Of a stretch of DNA of 50,054 nucleotides, positions 43,145 to 50,054 are shown piece by piece. This DNA is from an uncultured Olsenella sp. (GTDB lineage: Bacteria > Actinomycetota > Coriobacteriia > Coriobacteriales > Atopobiaceae), in the NCBI GenBank assembly GCA_900314535.1, contig OMVT01000015.1:1-50054 (forward strand), in the 5' to 3' direction. The notes beneath the pieces are model-generated. The model did no database searches. It was given only the letters and a program-made list of their open reading frames with translations, and had not been told where the DNA came from. The position numbers and the translations under genes are program-made. The first letter of the stretch is position 1. Every line of letters starts with the position of its first letter.

Positions 43145-44572
43145 CTAGAATTTCGGGAAGGTGAGACGTATCGTGAGGCCACCACCAGGTGTCTTGGCAG
43201 CTTCTGCCCTGCCGTTCATGCGCTGCATGGCACGGGCGACGACAGCGAGGCCAAGCCCTGATCCCGACCCGGGGTGCTGGCGTGCCGGATCGGTGCGATA
43301 GAAGACATCAAAGAGATGGGACAGCGTCTCTGGTGCAACTCCAGGGCCGTTGTCGGCAAGCTCGAGCACTGCGCCATCTGCCGTGGTGGTTGCAGAGATG
43401 TGGAGCGTTGCGCCGGGCGCGTATTTCTGTGCATTCCCGACAACATTCGATATGCAGCGGAAGAGGAGCTCGCGGTCGAAGCGGCAAAGGACTGGCGTTT
43501 CCAGGTCCTCCTCGATCATGATGCTCTCGGCAGTGTCGCCTTCGCGGATGTTCTTCAAGATAGAAGAAGCGGCGCTCGAGAGGTTGCCCTCCTCGATGGA
43601 TGCCGGGTAGTCATCGAGGTCGAGCTTCGAGAACAGGAAGAGCTCGGAGACGAGGTGCGAGAGCTCCTGGGCCTTGCGGTCTATCGTCTCGAGGTAGCGG
43701 CGCTCGCGCTCCGGCGTCTTGGCAATGCCGTCGAGCAGGCCCTCCACATAGCCCTGGATCGATGTCAGAGGAGATCTGAGATCGTGGCTGATGCCGGCTC
43801 TGAGCTCTTGGCGGGAGCGCGCATTGGCTTCCGAGCGCTCATCTGCCTCCATGAGAGCATCTGCCATCGTGTTGAAGTCATGGCAGATGGGGGAGAACTC
43901 GTCTTCGGTGTCCTCGGGAAGGCGGTACGTGAGGTCTCCCTGGGCAATCCGCGAGACGCCTTCAGAGAGATCGTCGAGCCGCGACGTGACCCGGTCAAGC
44001 ACGAGGCGCTTCGAGACACGGTCAAGAAGGAGGATGGTGACGGCAGCTGCTGCGACGACGATCGAGAAGGAGATTGCAAAGGCGCGCTTGAGCACATGGC
44101 CACGGACTTCCGCGTAGTGCCCGAAGAGTGCGACGTCGTAGCTTCCCTCCTGGTGGAGATAGAGGCTTGTGCCAGTTGAGGAGACGAGGACACCATCTGT
44201 ATCGTCGAGCGTGCGCGCAGAGGCGAGGAGTTCCGATTCCAGTGATGCCGTTCCCGAAGAATAGAGGACCGAGCCGTCCTCCCCATAGACCTGGAGGATG
44301 GCTCCTGAACCTGCAACAGACTGTGCTATCTCATCGAGTGCAGCCTGCTCCACGCCTGACTCGAGCACGGCACCGGAAGCCTCCGATACCATGCGGCCGA
44401 GCGCGACCATGTCCTCGGCATCCGATATTTCGAGATCGAGGCCGCCTCTGAGCTGGAAGAGAAAGACTGCTGCACACGCCAGCGCAACGACGATGCAGAC
44501 CGCGAGCGGCACGATGAGCGACAAGATGTTGGAGAGGCGGAGACGCTGCTTTATGGTAGTCGGTTTCTGCAT
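43145..44572 (-). CDS. Sensor histidine kinase
   Basis: 475 residues. TM1 at ~17-40, an extracytoplasmic sensor region 41-160, TM2 at ~163-183, HAMP to ~240, then HisKA with RAGISHDLRSPLTSIQG (H263) and HATPase with NVVGNAQKYA (N box), DNGPGVAP (G1) and GSGSGLGLAVV (G2). Its first 22 bases overlap the 3' end of the PAP2 fragment upstream, which points to an original PAP2-kinase-regulator operon. The ligand is unknown. Confidence 0.94.
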   Translation of the reverse strand: MQKPTTIKQRLRLSNILSLIVPLAVCIVVALACAAVFLFQLRGGLDLEISDAEDMVALGRMVSEASGAVLESGVEQAALDEIAQSVAGSGAILQVYGEDGSVLYSSGTASLESELLASARTLDDTDGVLVSSTGTSLYLHQEGSYDVALFGHYAEVRGHVLKRAFAISFSIVVAAAAVTILLLDRVSKRLVLDRVTSRLDDLSEGVSRIAQGDLTYRLPEDTEDEFSPICHDFNTMADALMEADERSEANARSRQELRAGISHDLRSPLTSIQGYVEGLLDGIAKTPERERRYLETIDRKAQELSHLVSELFLFSKLDLDDYPASIEEGNLSSAASSILKNIREGDTAESIMIEEDLETPVLCRFDRELLFRCISNVVGNAQKYAPGATLHISATTTADGAVLELADNGPGVAPETLSHLFDVFYRTDPARQHPGSGSGLGLAVVARAMQRMNGRAEAAKTPGGGLTIRLTFPKF

Positions 44573-44990
44573 AGGGTGCCTTTCACAGACTGCTGCTTGC
44601 GTGGCGGCGAACCGTAAATCCTCTGGTGCGAAAGCGGCTTGAAATGCTTTGCTGCCATCCGGATTGCCCAGGCACAGATGGAGCCGAGCGGCACAGCAGC
44701 AAGGACATCTGTTACATAGTGTACGCCGAGGAAGACGCGCGAAAGCGAAACAAGGATGGTCGACAGAGGGCAGAGGGAGATCTTAGCTGCAGGATGATCG
44801 GGGCTCCTCCCGAGCCAGATGAGTGCCATGAGCGCTGCAGCGCAGACCACGGGCGTTGTGTGGTCCGAGGGCAAGCTCCAGTCGCCTGCAGCAGCCAGAG
44901 CCATCTCGGGATGGGGACGGATGAGGATTGCCTTGAGGATATGGTCCGAGGCAATCGCAAGCGCGCAGAGAAGCCCTGCTGCATCATGAT
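44551..44990 (-). pseudogene. PAP2-type phosphatase, 5' truncated
   Basis: The remaining reading frame holds the C-terminal two thirds of a PAP2 phosphatase: KAILIRPHPE, LPSDHTTP (the PSGH motif, here with D) and SRVFLGVHYVTDVLAA. The only start codon in frame (44904) lies after the first motif, and homology continues upstream to about 44990, where the frame meets a remnant of another gene on the opposite strand and soon a stop at 45007-45009. The N-terminal helices are gone. The 3' end overlaps the histidine kinase start by 22 bases. It is either a dead gene or a short non-catalytic remnant. Confidence 0.8.
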
Positions 44991-45114
44991 GGGACCCGGT
45001 GTCGTGTCAGGCCGATACCAGGGCCTGCGCCTCATCGACGAGGCTCCTACTGCGATGAAGCTTGCGGGCATCCCCTTCGACGAGGATATGCTCGATGGCA
45101 GGAGTTTCTTCTGA
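44985..45114 (+). pseudogene. C-terminal remnant of an alkaline-phosphatase-superfamily phosphodiesterase
   Basis: Plus-strand frame reading IMMGPGVVSGRYQGLRLIDE and onward through APTAMKLAGIPFDEDMLDGR. Members of the nucleotide pyrophosphatase/phosphodiesterase group end with GPG, then LIDEAPT and a DGR motif, in this order. Everything upstream (metal and catalytic Thr sites) is missing; the frame continues leftward, but only as antisense of the PAP2 gene. A possible terminator hairpin follows at 45143-45175. Confidence 0.7.
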
Positions 45115-45142
45115 GAAGGCGGATTCATATGAATTCAGCAGG

Positions 45143-45175
45143 GAAGCCGCATGCTATGTGCGGCTTCACTACTTT
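45143..45175 (+). terminator. Probable terminator of the lost phosphodiesterase gene
   Basis: Nine-base stem GAAGCCGCA / TGCGGCTTC with loop TGCTATG, followed by ACTACTTTT. It is 28 bases after the remnant stop codon. Confidence 0.6.
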
Positions 45176-45288
45176 TCTGAATGGAGACACCCTGCCCTCT
45201 GTGTCAGCCTGGCGGCATGGCTAGATATGGCCATCTGCGCCCGCTATCATGAAGCTTGTCAGCGTGCATTCAGGATGGGAGACGCAAC

Positions 45289-46524
45289 ATGGCAGCAAGC
45301 CATATGAGGCAGACAGGCCCGGATGAGAAGCCGTATGAGCCCCGGCATTCGCGTGCAGAGGAGGCCAGGGGCTATGCAGAGCGCAGGGTCAAGAAGGAAA
45401 GCAGAAGGCGCAGGCATATAGCTGCCTTCATCATTGCTGCCGTCGCGGTAGCGCTCTGTGTCGTGGCTGCCGGCCATGGGCTGATGAAGAACGAAGGCAA
45501 GCAGCCGGAAGAGCAGAACACCACAGCTGCCGAAGAGCAGACGACGGATGAGACCGAAGATACCTCTGAAGATTCGACAGGCCTTCCCAATGACGGCCGT
45601 ATCGTCTTGACCCTTGCCGGCTCTGCCGATACGTATGTGAAGCGCGGCGAGAGCTATATCGAGGGCGGCTGCTATGCGCATGATGCGACAGATGGGCAGA
45701 TCACGGACAAGGTGACGGCGTCAGGGACTGTGGATGCCCAGACGGCAGGGGACTACACCATCACCTACACCGTTTCCGACTCGGCAGGATATGTCGCGAC
45801 GGCGACCCGCACGGTTCATGTGGTGGATGAAGTCGATGGGGGATGGGATACGGATGGCATAGCGGTCTTCATGTACCACGATGTCTACGACCCGGCGAAC
45901 CCTCCTGAAGGTGCCACGACGAACCAGAACATGATCTCAACGACAAGCCTCGACGAGCAGCTCCAGTGGCTGAACGACCACAGCTACTACTATCCTTCCT
46001 GGGCAGAGCTTGCAGCCTACACCGAGGGGAAGCACTCCCTGCCTGAGAGGTCCTGCGTGCTCACATTCGATGACGGAACGCATGGATTTTTGAACCTCGC
46101 GATACCCGAGCTCGAGAAGCATAAGGTTCCAGCTACGTCCTTCCTCATCTGCTCAGATGCAGATATACAGGACAAGCTGTCGCAGCATGCAAGCCCCTAT
46201 GTCGTGTTCCAGTCGCACTCCTTCGATATGCACCGCGCAGGTTACACGCAGAAAGGACACGGCGGGAGAATCTTCGATATGAGCGAAGCGGATATCGTGG
46301 CCGACCTCAACCAGTCGGCAGACATCCTCAAGACGAAGGACGCCTTTGCATATCCCTTCGGTGACGTTTCTGATGTGGCACCGCAGGCTGTGAAGGATGC
46401 GGGCTTCTCGCTTGCGTTCACGACACAGTATGGGCTCGTACAGCCAGGAGACGATCCCATGCAGCTCAAGCGCATGCGCATCTTCGGAACCTACGGGCTC
46501 GACAGCTTCACAGGAGTCATATAG
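45289..46524 (+). CDS. Membrane-anchored polysaccharide deacetylase with bacterial Ig-like domain
   Basis: 411 residues. A basic N-terminus is followed by one helix (residues ~44-62) that puts the rest outside the cell, an acidic Thr/Glu linker (70-98), and a DUF5011/HYR-like Ig domain (102-180: GDYTITYTVSDSAGYVATAT). Then comes the NodB domain from ~185: VFMYHDV, LTFDDGTHGF (D262 region), SHSFDMH (H310, H315, zinc ligands) and FAYPFGDVSD. It probably deacetylates peptidoglycan or wall glycan. ATG 45289 has GGGAG seven bases before it; TTG 45256 is weaker. No intact partner gene nearby. Confidence 0.9.
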   Translation: MAASHMRQTGPDEKPYEPRHSRAEEARGYAERRVKKESRRRRHIAAFIIAAVAVALCVVAAGHGLMKNEGKQPEEQNTTAAEEQTTDETEDTSEDSTGLPNDGRIVLTLAGSADTYVKRGESYIEGGCYAHDATDGQITDKVTASGTVDAQTAGDYTITYTVSDSAGYVATATRTVHVVDEVDGGWDTDGIAVFMYHDVYDPANPPEGATTNQNMISTTSLDEQLQWLNDHSYYYPSWAELAAYTEGKHSLPERSCVLTFDDGTHGFLNLAIPELEKHKVPATSFLICSDADIQDKLSQHASPYVVFQSHSFDMHRAGYTQKGHGGRIFDMSEADIVADLNQSADILKTKDAFAYPFGDVSDVAPQAVKDAGFSLAFTTQYGLVQPGDDPMQLKRMRIFGTYGLDSFTGVI

Positions 46525-46544
46525 AAAGGAATCAAAAAAGTCCT

Positions 46545-46572
46545 TTGCGCTTTCCAGATTTCATGCTACTAT
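46545..46572 (+). promoter_or_regulatory. Promoter of tRNA-Pro
   Basis: TTGCGC (46545-46550), a 16-base spacer, then TACTAT (46567-46572) preceded by TGC, an extended -10. The tRNA begins 36 bases later. Confidence 0.65.
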
Positions 46573-46608
46573 AGCAGAGCTGTGCGAGTGAGTGGCACAA
46601 CGCATAAA

Positions 46609-46685
<77 letters not shown>

Positions 46686-46693
46686 GAAGAATC

Positions 46694-46735
46694 GCAGGTC
46701 GCAAGGGGCGTTTACCCCGAGCGGCCTGCTTTTTT
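46694..46735 (+). terminator. Intrinsic terminator after tRNA-Pro
   Basis: Stem GCAGGTCGC / GCGGCCTGC (one T-G pair) with an inner GGGG / CCCC pairing, followed by six T. It starts nine bases after the tRNA CCA. Confidence 0.88.
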
Positions 46736-46796
46736 GTTGGCTCCTGTATGGAGCAATATGGAGCATTCGGAAAAACCGGCCGCGAGCTTGCACAGA

Positions 46797-46935
46797 TCAT
46801 CCCGTTTCGAGTCCATCGTTTAGCCTCTTGGTAGCGTCGAGGAAGCTCGTCTGGTAAGGGTTCAGGTAGTTCGCATAGAGGACCTCCGAATTCTGGAACG
46901 GGAAGTTTGCAGGAAGGCGCATATACGTAAGCGGA
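46797..46935 (-). pseudogene. C-terminal fragment of an unidentified protein
   Basis: The minus-strand frame YMRLPANFPFQNSEVLYANY and onward to a TGA stop at 46797 (last residues KRLNDGLETG) has codon use like real genes here (AAC, TTC, CTC, GAG, AAG dominate) and a protein-like composition. It has no start with a ribosome binding site and its upstream end runs into the DUF4406-like gene on the other strand. I do not recognise the family. It is best seen as the tail of a lost gene; a chance frame is possible. Confidence 0.35.
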
Positions 46936-46947
46936 CCGGTATCGTCA

Positions 46948-47250
46948 GTGCCGCATGAGCTTGCATGCCGCGTCTTCACTACTGCAGCGAGCTACGCCAG
47001 CTCGCTTGGTGCGGAGTACGTGTACTGCGCGACCAGCCACATCGATGAGGATGTGGACCATGCTGCGGCAATGAGGGAATGCCTGCGTGAGATGCTCTGG
47101 CCGTTCGCCGGGCGCGACACCGGGCCGGTCTACGATGTCCTGCTCCTGCTTCCGGATGCCGAGATGAGCGAGGGAGCTGCGCGCGAGATGGATGTCGCGG
47201 AGGAGATCGGAATGGATCTCGATATCACTCTCTGGGAGCTCATGATATAG
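46948..47250 (+). CDS. DUF4406-like (nucleoside 2-deoxyribosyltransferase-superfamily) protein, 5' end lost
   Basis: 100 residues from GTG 46948, but homology starts earlier: in-frame codons from about 46912 read RRIYVSGPVSSVPHELACR, the usual first strand and loop of DUF4406 proteins. No ATG, GTG or TTG occurs between the in-frame stop at 46876 and 46948. The C-terminal part, YDVLLLLPDAEMSEGAAREM then DVAEEIGMDLD, matches the family signature (D...LLP.W..S.GA..E...A). So the normal start is missing: either an ATA start or, more likely, 5' deletion. The fold binds nucleotides, and the family is common in phages; the function here is unproven. Confidence 0.55.
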   Translation: MPHELACRVFTTAASYASSLGAEYVYCATSHIDEDVDHAAAMRECLREMLWPFAGRDTGPVYDVLLLLPDAEMSEGAAREMDVAEEIGMDLDITLWELMI

Positions 47251-47292
47251 CTACCTGCACAATTGAAGCGTAGATTCCCGTCGGCATCAGGC

Positions 47293-47320
47293 AGGGCCAT
47301 GGCAATCGTGCCATGGCCCT
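47293..47320 (+). terminator. Hairpin after the DUF4406-like gene
   Basis: Perfect 12-base stem AGGGCCATGGCA / TGCCATGGCCCT with loop ATCG, 42 bases after the stop. It has only TCT after it, so termination would be weak. Confidence 0.6.
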
Positions 47321-47411
47321 TCTAAGGGCGGAACGGCTGAGTATAGGAGAGCAGATGGAGAGTAACAAACCGGACGCAGGCTTGATGAAGCAATAGCGAA
47401 TGGCATGAAGC

Positions 47412-47451
47412 AAAAATGGGCTCTCTGGCTGATTGCCAGAGAGCCCATTTT
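47412..47451 (-). terminator. Terminator of the dCTP-deaminase-like gene
   Basis: Perfect 17-base stem AAAATGGGCTCTCTGGC / GCCAGAGAGCCCATTTT with loop TGATT. Read on the minus strand it ends in TTTTT and lies 18 bases after the stop of the gene at 47470-48249. It can also terminate plus-strand transcripts. Confidence 0.9.
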
Positions 47452-47469
47452 CATGTGCAGACGAAGCCT

Positions 47470-48249
47470 CTATATGATTGCTGCAGAGAACAGCGCTGCC
47501 GCTATGAAACAGATTGCGGCAATGATGACGGTAGACTTCACAGATGCGCTCTTGCCTCCGGTAACTATGCCGATGAGCGCAACGAGCGCAGAGAAGCTCC
47601 CCACCGTGGCAAGGTTCATGGTCACCAGGTTTGCCGCACCTTGACCGGCGGCCTGGATATTGACATTGACGAGCGTGAAGACTCCGGCAAGTATCGCCAT
47701 GATGGCCATCACGTTCGCATAGAGCCGCTTCTCGATGCCCTTGACCTCATCGACCCTGTTGTCGAGCTCCTCTATTTCGTCCTTGTAGACATTGTGGTAG
47801 CTTCCGAGCCCCGAGAAGCTCATCTCGCTCTGGTATGCGCCTGAATACACGGTCTTGGCAGGATGCTCGAGCCTCTCGAACGCGATCTGGGCGATGCCTC
47901 CATCCTTCTTCAGCGAGATGCGGCTTCCGCTGATGTTGGTCACGCGGAAATAAATGACCGTCTCATGCCCCGGGAAGTAGAGCGGCGCATCCAGGGAAAG
48001 GCCCTCGCGGATCCGTGAATTCCTGATCAGGACGCGTGCGGCGAGGTCCTGCGGAAGCCTCACGCTCTCCTGGCATTCGACGAACGCGGAGTCTCCAGGA
48101 CCGAGCACGACACTTGCGCCTCTTGTTCCATCCGTGACGAAATCCTTCGTATGGAGATCGCAGGTGACCGGACCGATGCTTTCCTTGTCGGCTCCTTCCA
48201 GGACCCCGGACTCCATGAGGCCGGCGATCTCTTCATCGTTGAGCAGCAT
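47470..48249 (-). CDS. dCTP deaminase/dUTPase-fold protein with coiled coil and three C-terminal membrane helices
   Basis: 259 residues. Residues 1-~150 follow the dCTP deaminase pattern: MLLNDEEIAGLMESGVL, IGPVTCDLHT, VVLGPGDSAFVECQESVRLP, DLAARVLIRNSRIREGLSL, YFPGHETVIYFRVTN, GGIAQIAFERL and the C-terminal lid-like YSGAYQSE. The S/R..GL and PG(H) features are kept, but the glutamate of the TLEL motif is not at its place (TVIYF), so catalysis is doubtful. Residues 155-175 are a coiled coil; helices lie at ~178-198, 213-231 and 238-258. Start 48249 has GGAGG seven bases upstream. Own promoter and terminator. Defence function is inferred only. Confidence 0.8.
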   Translation of the reverse strand: MLLNDEEIAGLMESGVLEGADKESIGPVTCDLHTKDFVTDGTRGASVVLGPGDSAFVECQESVRLPQDLAARVLIRNSRIREGLSLDAPLYFPGHETVIYFRVTNISGSRISLKKDGGIAQIAFERLEHPAKTVYSGAYQSEMSFSGLGSYHNVYKDEIEELDNRVDEVKGIEKRLYANVMAIMAILAGVFTLVNVNIQAAGQGAANLVTMNLATVGSFSALVALIGIVTGGKSASVKSTVIIAAICFIAAALFSAAII

Positions 48250-48281
48250 AGCAATGCCTCCATCTCTTGATGCTTCATCTG

Positions 48282-48309
48282 ATTCTAGCCCTTGCCGCGG
48301 GCGCTTCAA
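48282..48309 (-). promoter_or_regulatory. Promoter of the dCTP-deaminase-like gene
   Basis: On the minus strand TTGAAG (48309-48304), a 16-base spacer, then TAGAAT (48287-48282). Transcription would start near 48275, giving a 26-base leader with GGAGG. The -35 ends 13 bases from the insertion sequence. Confidence 0.75.
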
Positions 48310-48321
48310 GCGTCCTGCCAG

Positions 48322-48350
48322 GACGGCGTAATGTTTTTGTGGGTCCAGGC
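48322..48350 (+). repeat. Left terminal inverted repeat of the IS
   Basis: Blocks GACGGCGT, TTTTTGTGGG and CAGGC. They pair with the right end at 49891-49917 over about 22 of 29 positions, counting the gap. Confidence 0.7.
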
Positions 48351-48431
48351 TGCGGAATGCCATCTGGAAAGAAGAGGCGGGTCCCTCTAACCTTCTGAGT
48401 TGCTGAGACAAAGAAGGGAAGGATCCGCCAT

Positions 48432-49910
48432 ATGGAGAAGGATGCATCACTGGAGCGGCTGGCAGCTGCCATCTGCCCGATCGTGCTCGATGCGCTGAGA
48501 TGCCTCGCCGCCCATCCGGAGGACAGGGATGCCGCCTGGGAGATGGAGGGGAATGTGCTGTCCTCGATCATGGAGGCGGCAGCCGCTGCCTATGCGCAGG
48601 CCCTCGAGGAGATGGACAGGGAGCTCTGCGCCAGCCTGCCGGAAGGGATGCATGTCCACGACATCCGCACCCGCATGGTCGCGACGAGGCTCGGCGATGT
48701 CAGCTTCAGGCGGAGGCGCTGCACGGACCGTGCAGGCAACGTGGATGCCCCTCTCGACGCCCTCATGGGGCTCGCGCCCTCTGCAAGGATCTCGCCGGGG
48801 CTGGAGGCGGAGCTCGTCTGGCTCGCCGCGCAGGCATCCTACCCGCATGCAGCGGATGTCGCCGCATGCACGGGCTCGTCCGCCGTCTCGAGGGATGCGG
48901 TCATGCGGTGCGTGCGCAGGGCAGGGCGCGCATGCGAGGCGGACGACCGCAGCCGGGAGCTGGAGCTCTGGCAGGACGGCGTGGTCCCGGAAGGCAGGAT
49001 AAGCTCCGGGACCCTCTGCGTGGAGTCCGACGGCACCGTCATCGCCCTCCAGCATGCAAGCGGCAGGAGGCACCTGGAGATAAAGGCGATGACCGCATAC
49101 CGGGGCAAGGAGAGGCATGGGAGGAAGAACCTCAGGCTGGATCCTGTGAGCTTCGGATGCGCCGGCACGCCCGACGAGCTATGGCGCCAGGGCATCGCTG
49201 CCGTGGGGAGCGCCTGCAGGCTCGATGCGGTCGAGGAGGTCCACTCGGGCTTCGACGGGGCCTCGTGGTGCTCCGGCGGGCTCGGATGGCTCGGAGCCAT
49301 CGGATGCGACGCCGTCGGGCATATGGACCCCTTCCACGTGAACAGGGCCGTCTTCGCCTGCTTCGGGCGGGAGCACGAGGAGGAGCGCCTCCAGGCGATG
49401 AGGCTCATATACGGAGGCGATGCTGAGGGGTGCGCAGGCCTCCTCGAGCGCATGGCCAGGGAGGGCACGGCGAAGGCGGACATCGCGCCGGGGGTCATCA
49501 GGTACCTGCGCTCGCATGCAGACCGCATCGGCGTCCCCGGCCCCTCGCTCGGCACGATGGAGAGCGAGAACCAGCATGTCTACAAGTCGAGGATGGCGGG
49601 CGTCCCCTGCGCATGGTCCATGCAGGGAGCGTCGGACATGGCGCGCATACGCTCGAGGCAGGCATCCGGGCGCCCCATACCGCATCTCTCACGCGACGAG
49701 CGCAGGGGGCCGAAGAGGCTCGAGAGGCGGAAGCGGAAGGAGATCGCAGCATATTCAGGAGGCCCTGCGACAGGCGATGCGCTAGCATTCGAAGGCAAGG
49801 GCTACGAATATCCTGTCCGGGGCTCCGTCGAGATGCGCGGCGCCGAGGTCCGGTTCAGGTCGGAAGGCTGGCTCGGGATCCCGGAGGCTTGCCTGCCCAC
49901 AAAAGACTGA
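48432..49910 (+). CDS. ISLre2-family transposase
   Basis: 492 residues. The N-terminal part reads EEMDRELCASLPEGMHVHDI then TRLGDVSFRRRRC, the domain where ISLre2 proteins have TILGEVRYKRR-type text. The catalytic core shows CVESDGTVIALQ (first aspartate in the D-G context), HLEIKAMTAYRGKERHGRKN, a second D in VHSGFDGASW, HMDPFHVNRA and a Glu in GTMESENQHVYKSRM. This D-D-D/E layout matches family members. No frameshift; the length is full. The stop lies inside the right inverted repeat. Probably active or recently active. Confidence 0.85.
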   Translation: MEKDASLERLAAAICPIVLDALRCLAAHPEDRDAAWEMEGNVLSSIMEAAAAAYAQALEEMDRELCASLPEGMHVHDIRTRMVATRLGDVSFRRRRCTDRAGNVDAPLDALMGLAPSARISPGLEAELVWLAAQASYPHAADVAACTGSSAVSRDAVMRCVRRAGRACEADDRSRELELWQDGVVPEGRISSGTLCVESDGTVIALQHASGRRHLEIKAMTAYRGKERHGRKNLRLDPVSFGCAGTPDELWRQGIAAVGSACRLDAVEEVHSGFDGASWCSGGLGWLGAIGCDAVGHMDPFHVNRAVFACFGREHEEERLQAMRLIYGGDAEGCAGLLERMAREGTAKADIAPGVIRYLRSHADRIGVPGPSLGTMESENQHVYKSRMAGVPCAWSMQGASDMARIRSRQASGRPIPHLSRDERRGPKRLERRKRKEIAAYSGGPATGDALAFEGKGYEYPVRGSVEMRGAEVRFRSEGWLGIPEACLPTKD

Positions 49911-49917
49911 CGCCGTC
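49891..49917 (-). repeat. Right terminal inverted repeat of the IS
   Basis: Plus-strand GCCTG, CCCACAAAAG and ACGCCGTC, the reverse complement of the left-end blocks CAGGC, TTTTGTGGG and GACGGCGT. Confidence 0.7.
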
Positions 49918-50051
49918 GCTGCGCGGTGTTCGCAAAGGGCGATTGCCTTGCAGTAGTAAACTTGGACACGAAGACGAGGGTCACGGCTTTCGTGTACAGC
50001 CCGAGGGTGAGCAAGACGTATGACGCCATTTGGGATCAGATCAGGAAATGA
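49911..50051 (+). pseudogene. C-terminal fragment of an unidentified protein next to the IS
   Basis: Frame open from the IS edge to TGA at 50049-50051, reading FAKGDCLAVVNLDTKTRV and then TAFVYSPRVSKTYDAIWDQI. Codon use and composition are protein-like, with gene-typical AAG, GAC and AAC codons. No complete start with a ribosome binding site; GTG 49926 is the only candidate. ATGA at 50048-50051 could begin a further gene beyond the window. I recognise no family. Confidence 0.45.
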
Positions 50052-50054
50052 CAT

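Larger units (their letters stand above)
48322..49917 (+). mobile_element. ISLre2-family insertion sequence, complete
   Basis: About 1596 bases bounded by imperfect inverted repeats: left GACGGCGT (48322), TTTTGTGGG and CAGGC; right, read on the other strand, GACGGCGT (49917), TTTTGTGGG and CAGGC, with four to five unmatched bases between the first two blocks and two extra bases on the left before the third. The right repeat overlaps the transposase stop. Flanking nine-base strings (TCCTGCCAG and GCTGCGCGG) do not match, so no target duplication is visible. The single gene inside is intact. Confidence 0.75.

Noticed and set aside
47355..47396. 13-codon frame with a ribosome binding site (MESNKPDAGLMKQ)
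   Set aside because: Too short to judge, no family, and it sits just before a strong hairpin; could be the start of a deleted gene but there is no support.

Overview
The window looks like the chromosome of a high-GC member of the Coriobacteriia (Actinomycetota), most likely an Atopobiaceae/Olsenella-like anaerobe. This rests on the GC-rich coding bias, the mixture of actinobacterial gene order (rpsB-tsf-pyrH-frr-uppS-cdsA-dxr-rseP-ispG-proS; scpA-scpB-rluB-cmk-ispH-der) with Firmicutes-like traits (folate-dependent TrmFO, PlsY, a glycerol-3-phosphate oxidase-like/DUF1667 trio), and many GTG/TTG starts. No 16S gene is present, so the placement is an inference.

Layout. 1-4.7 kb: a tightly overlapped DNA/RNA maintenance operon (rnhB, a degenerate yraN, dprA, trmFO, xerC). 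4.8-6.7 kb: rpsB-tsf with its own promoter, an untranslated leader and a strong terminator. 6.7-13.5 kb: pyrH-frr-uppS-cdsA-dxr-rseP-ispG, joining nucleotide supply, ribosome recycling, undecaprenyl and isoprenoid synthesis, phospholipid activation and membrane proteolysis. 13.6-15.8 kb: proS, facing a small membrane protein. 16.0-16.5 kb: tRNA-Ala(GGC), tRNA-Val(CAC) and tRNA-Met(CAT), each followed by a hairpin. 16.5-33 kb: mostly same-strand housekeeping genes: a tyrosine-phosphatase-like protein, a VOC protein, an ABC-F protein, an M50 protease, scpAB, rluB, a phosphoglycerate-mutase-like phosphatase, a cmk-plsC fusion, ispH, der, plsY, gpsA, rpe, a cysteine desulfurase, a coiled-coil zinc-ribbon protein and coaBC. 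33-38.5 kb: a second ABC-F protein and a heterodimeric ABC exporter. 38.5-41.7 kb: the flavin/iron-sulfur oxidoreductase trio. 41.7-44.6 kb, minus strand: DedA and a two-component system.

From about 44.5 kb to the end the window changes character. It holds two divergent genes that have lost their 5' halves at one junction (a PAP2 phosphatase and an alkaline-phosphatase-superfamily enzyme), an intact membrane polysaccharide deacetylase, tRNA-Pro(GGG), a DUF4406-like gene without a usable start next to an antisense gene fragment, an intact gene for a dCTP-deaminase/dUTPase-fold domain fused to a coiled coil and three membrane helices, a complete ISLre2-type insertion sequence with visible inverted repeats but no target duplication, and an orphan C-terminal coding fragment. 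I read this as a decaying accessory hotspot. The membrane-tethered dCTP-deaminase-like protein is the best candidate for an undescribed, possibly antiphage, system, but only its architecture supports that.
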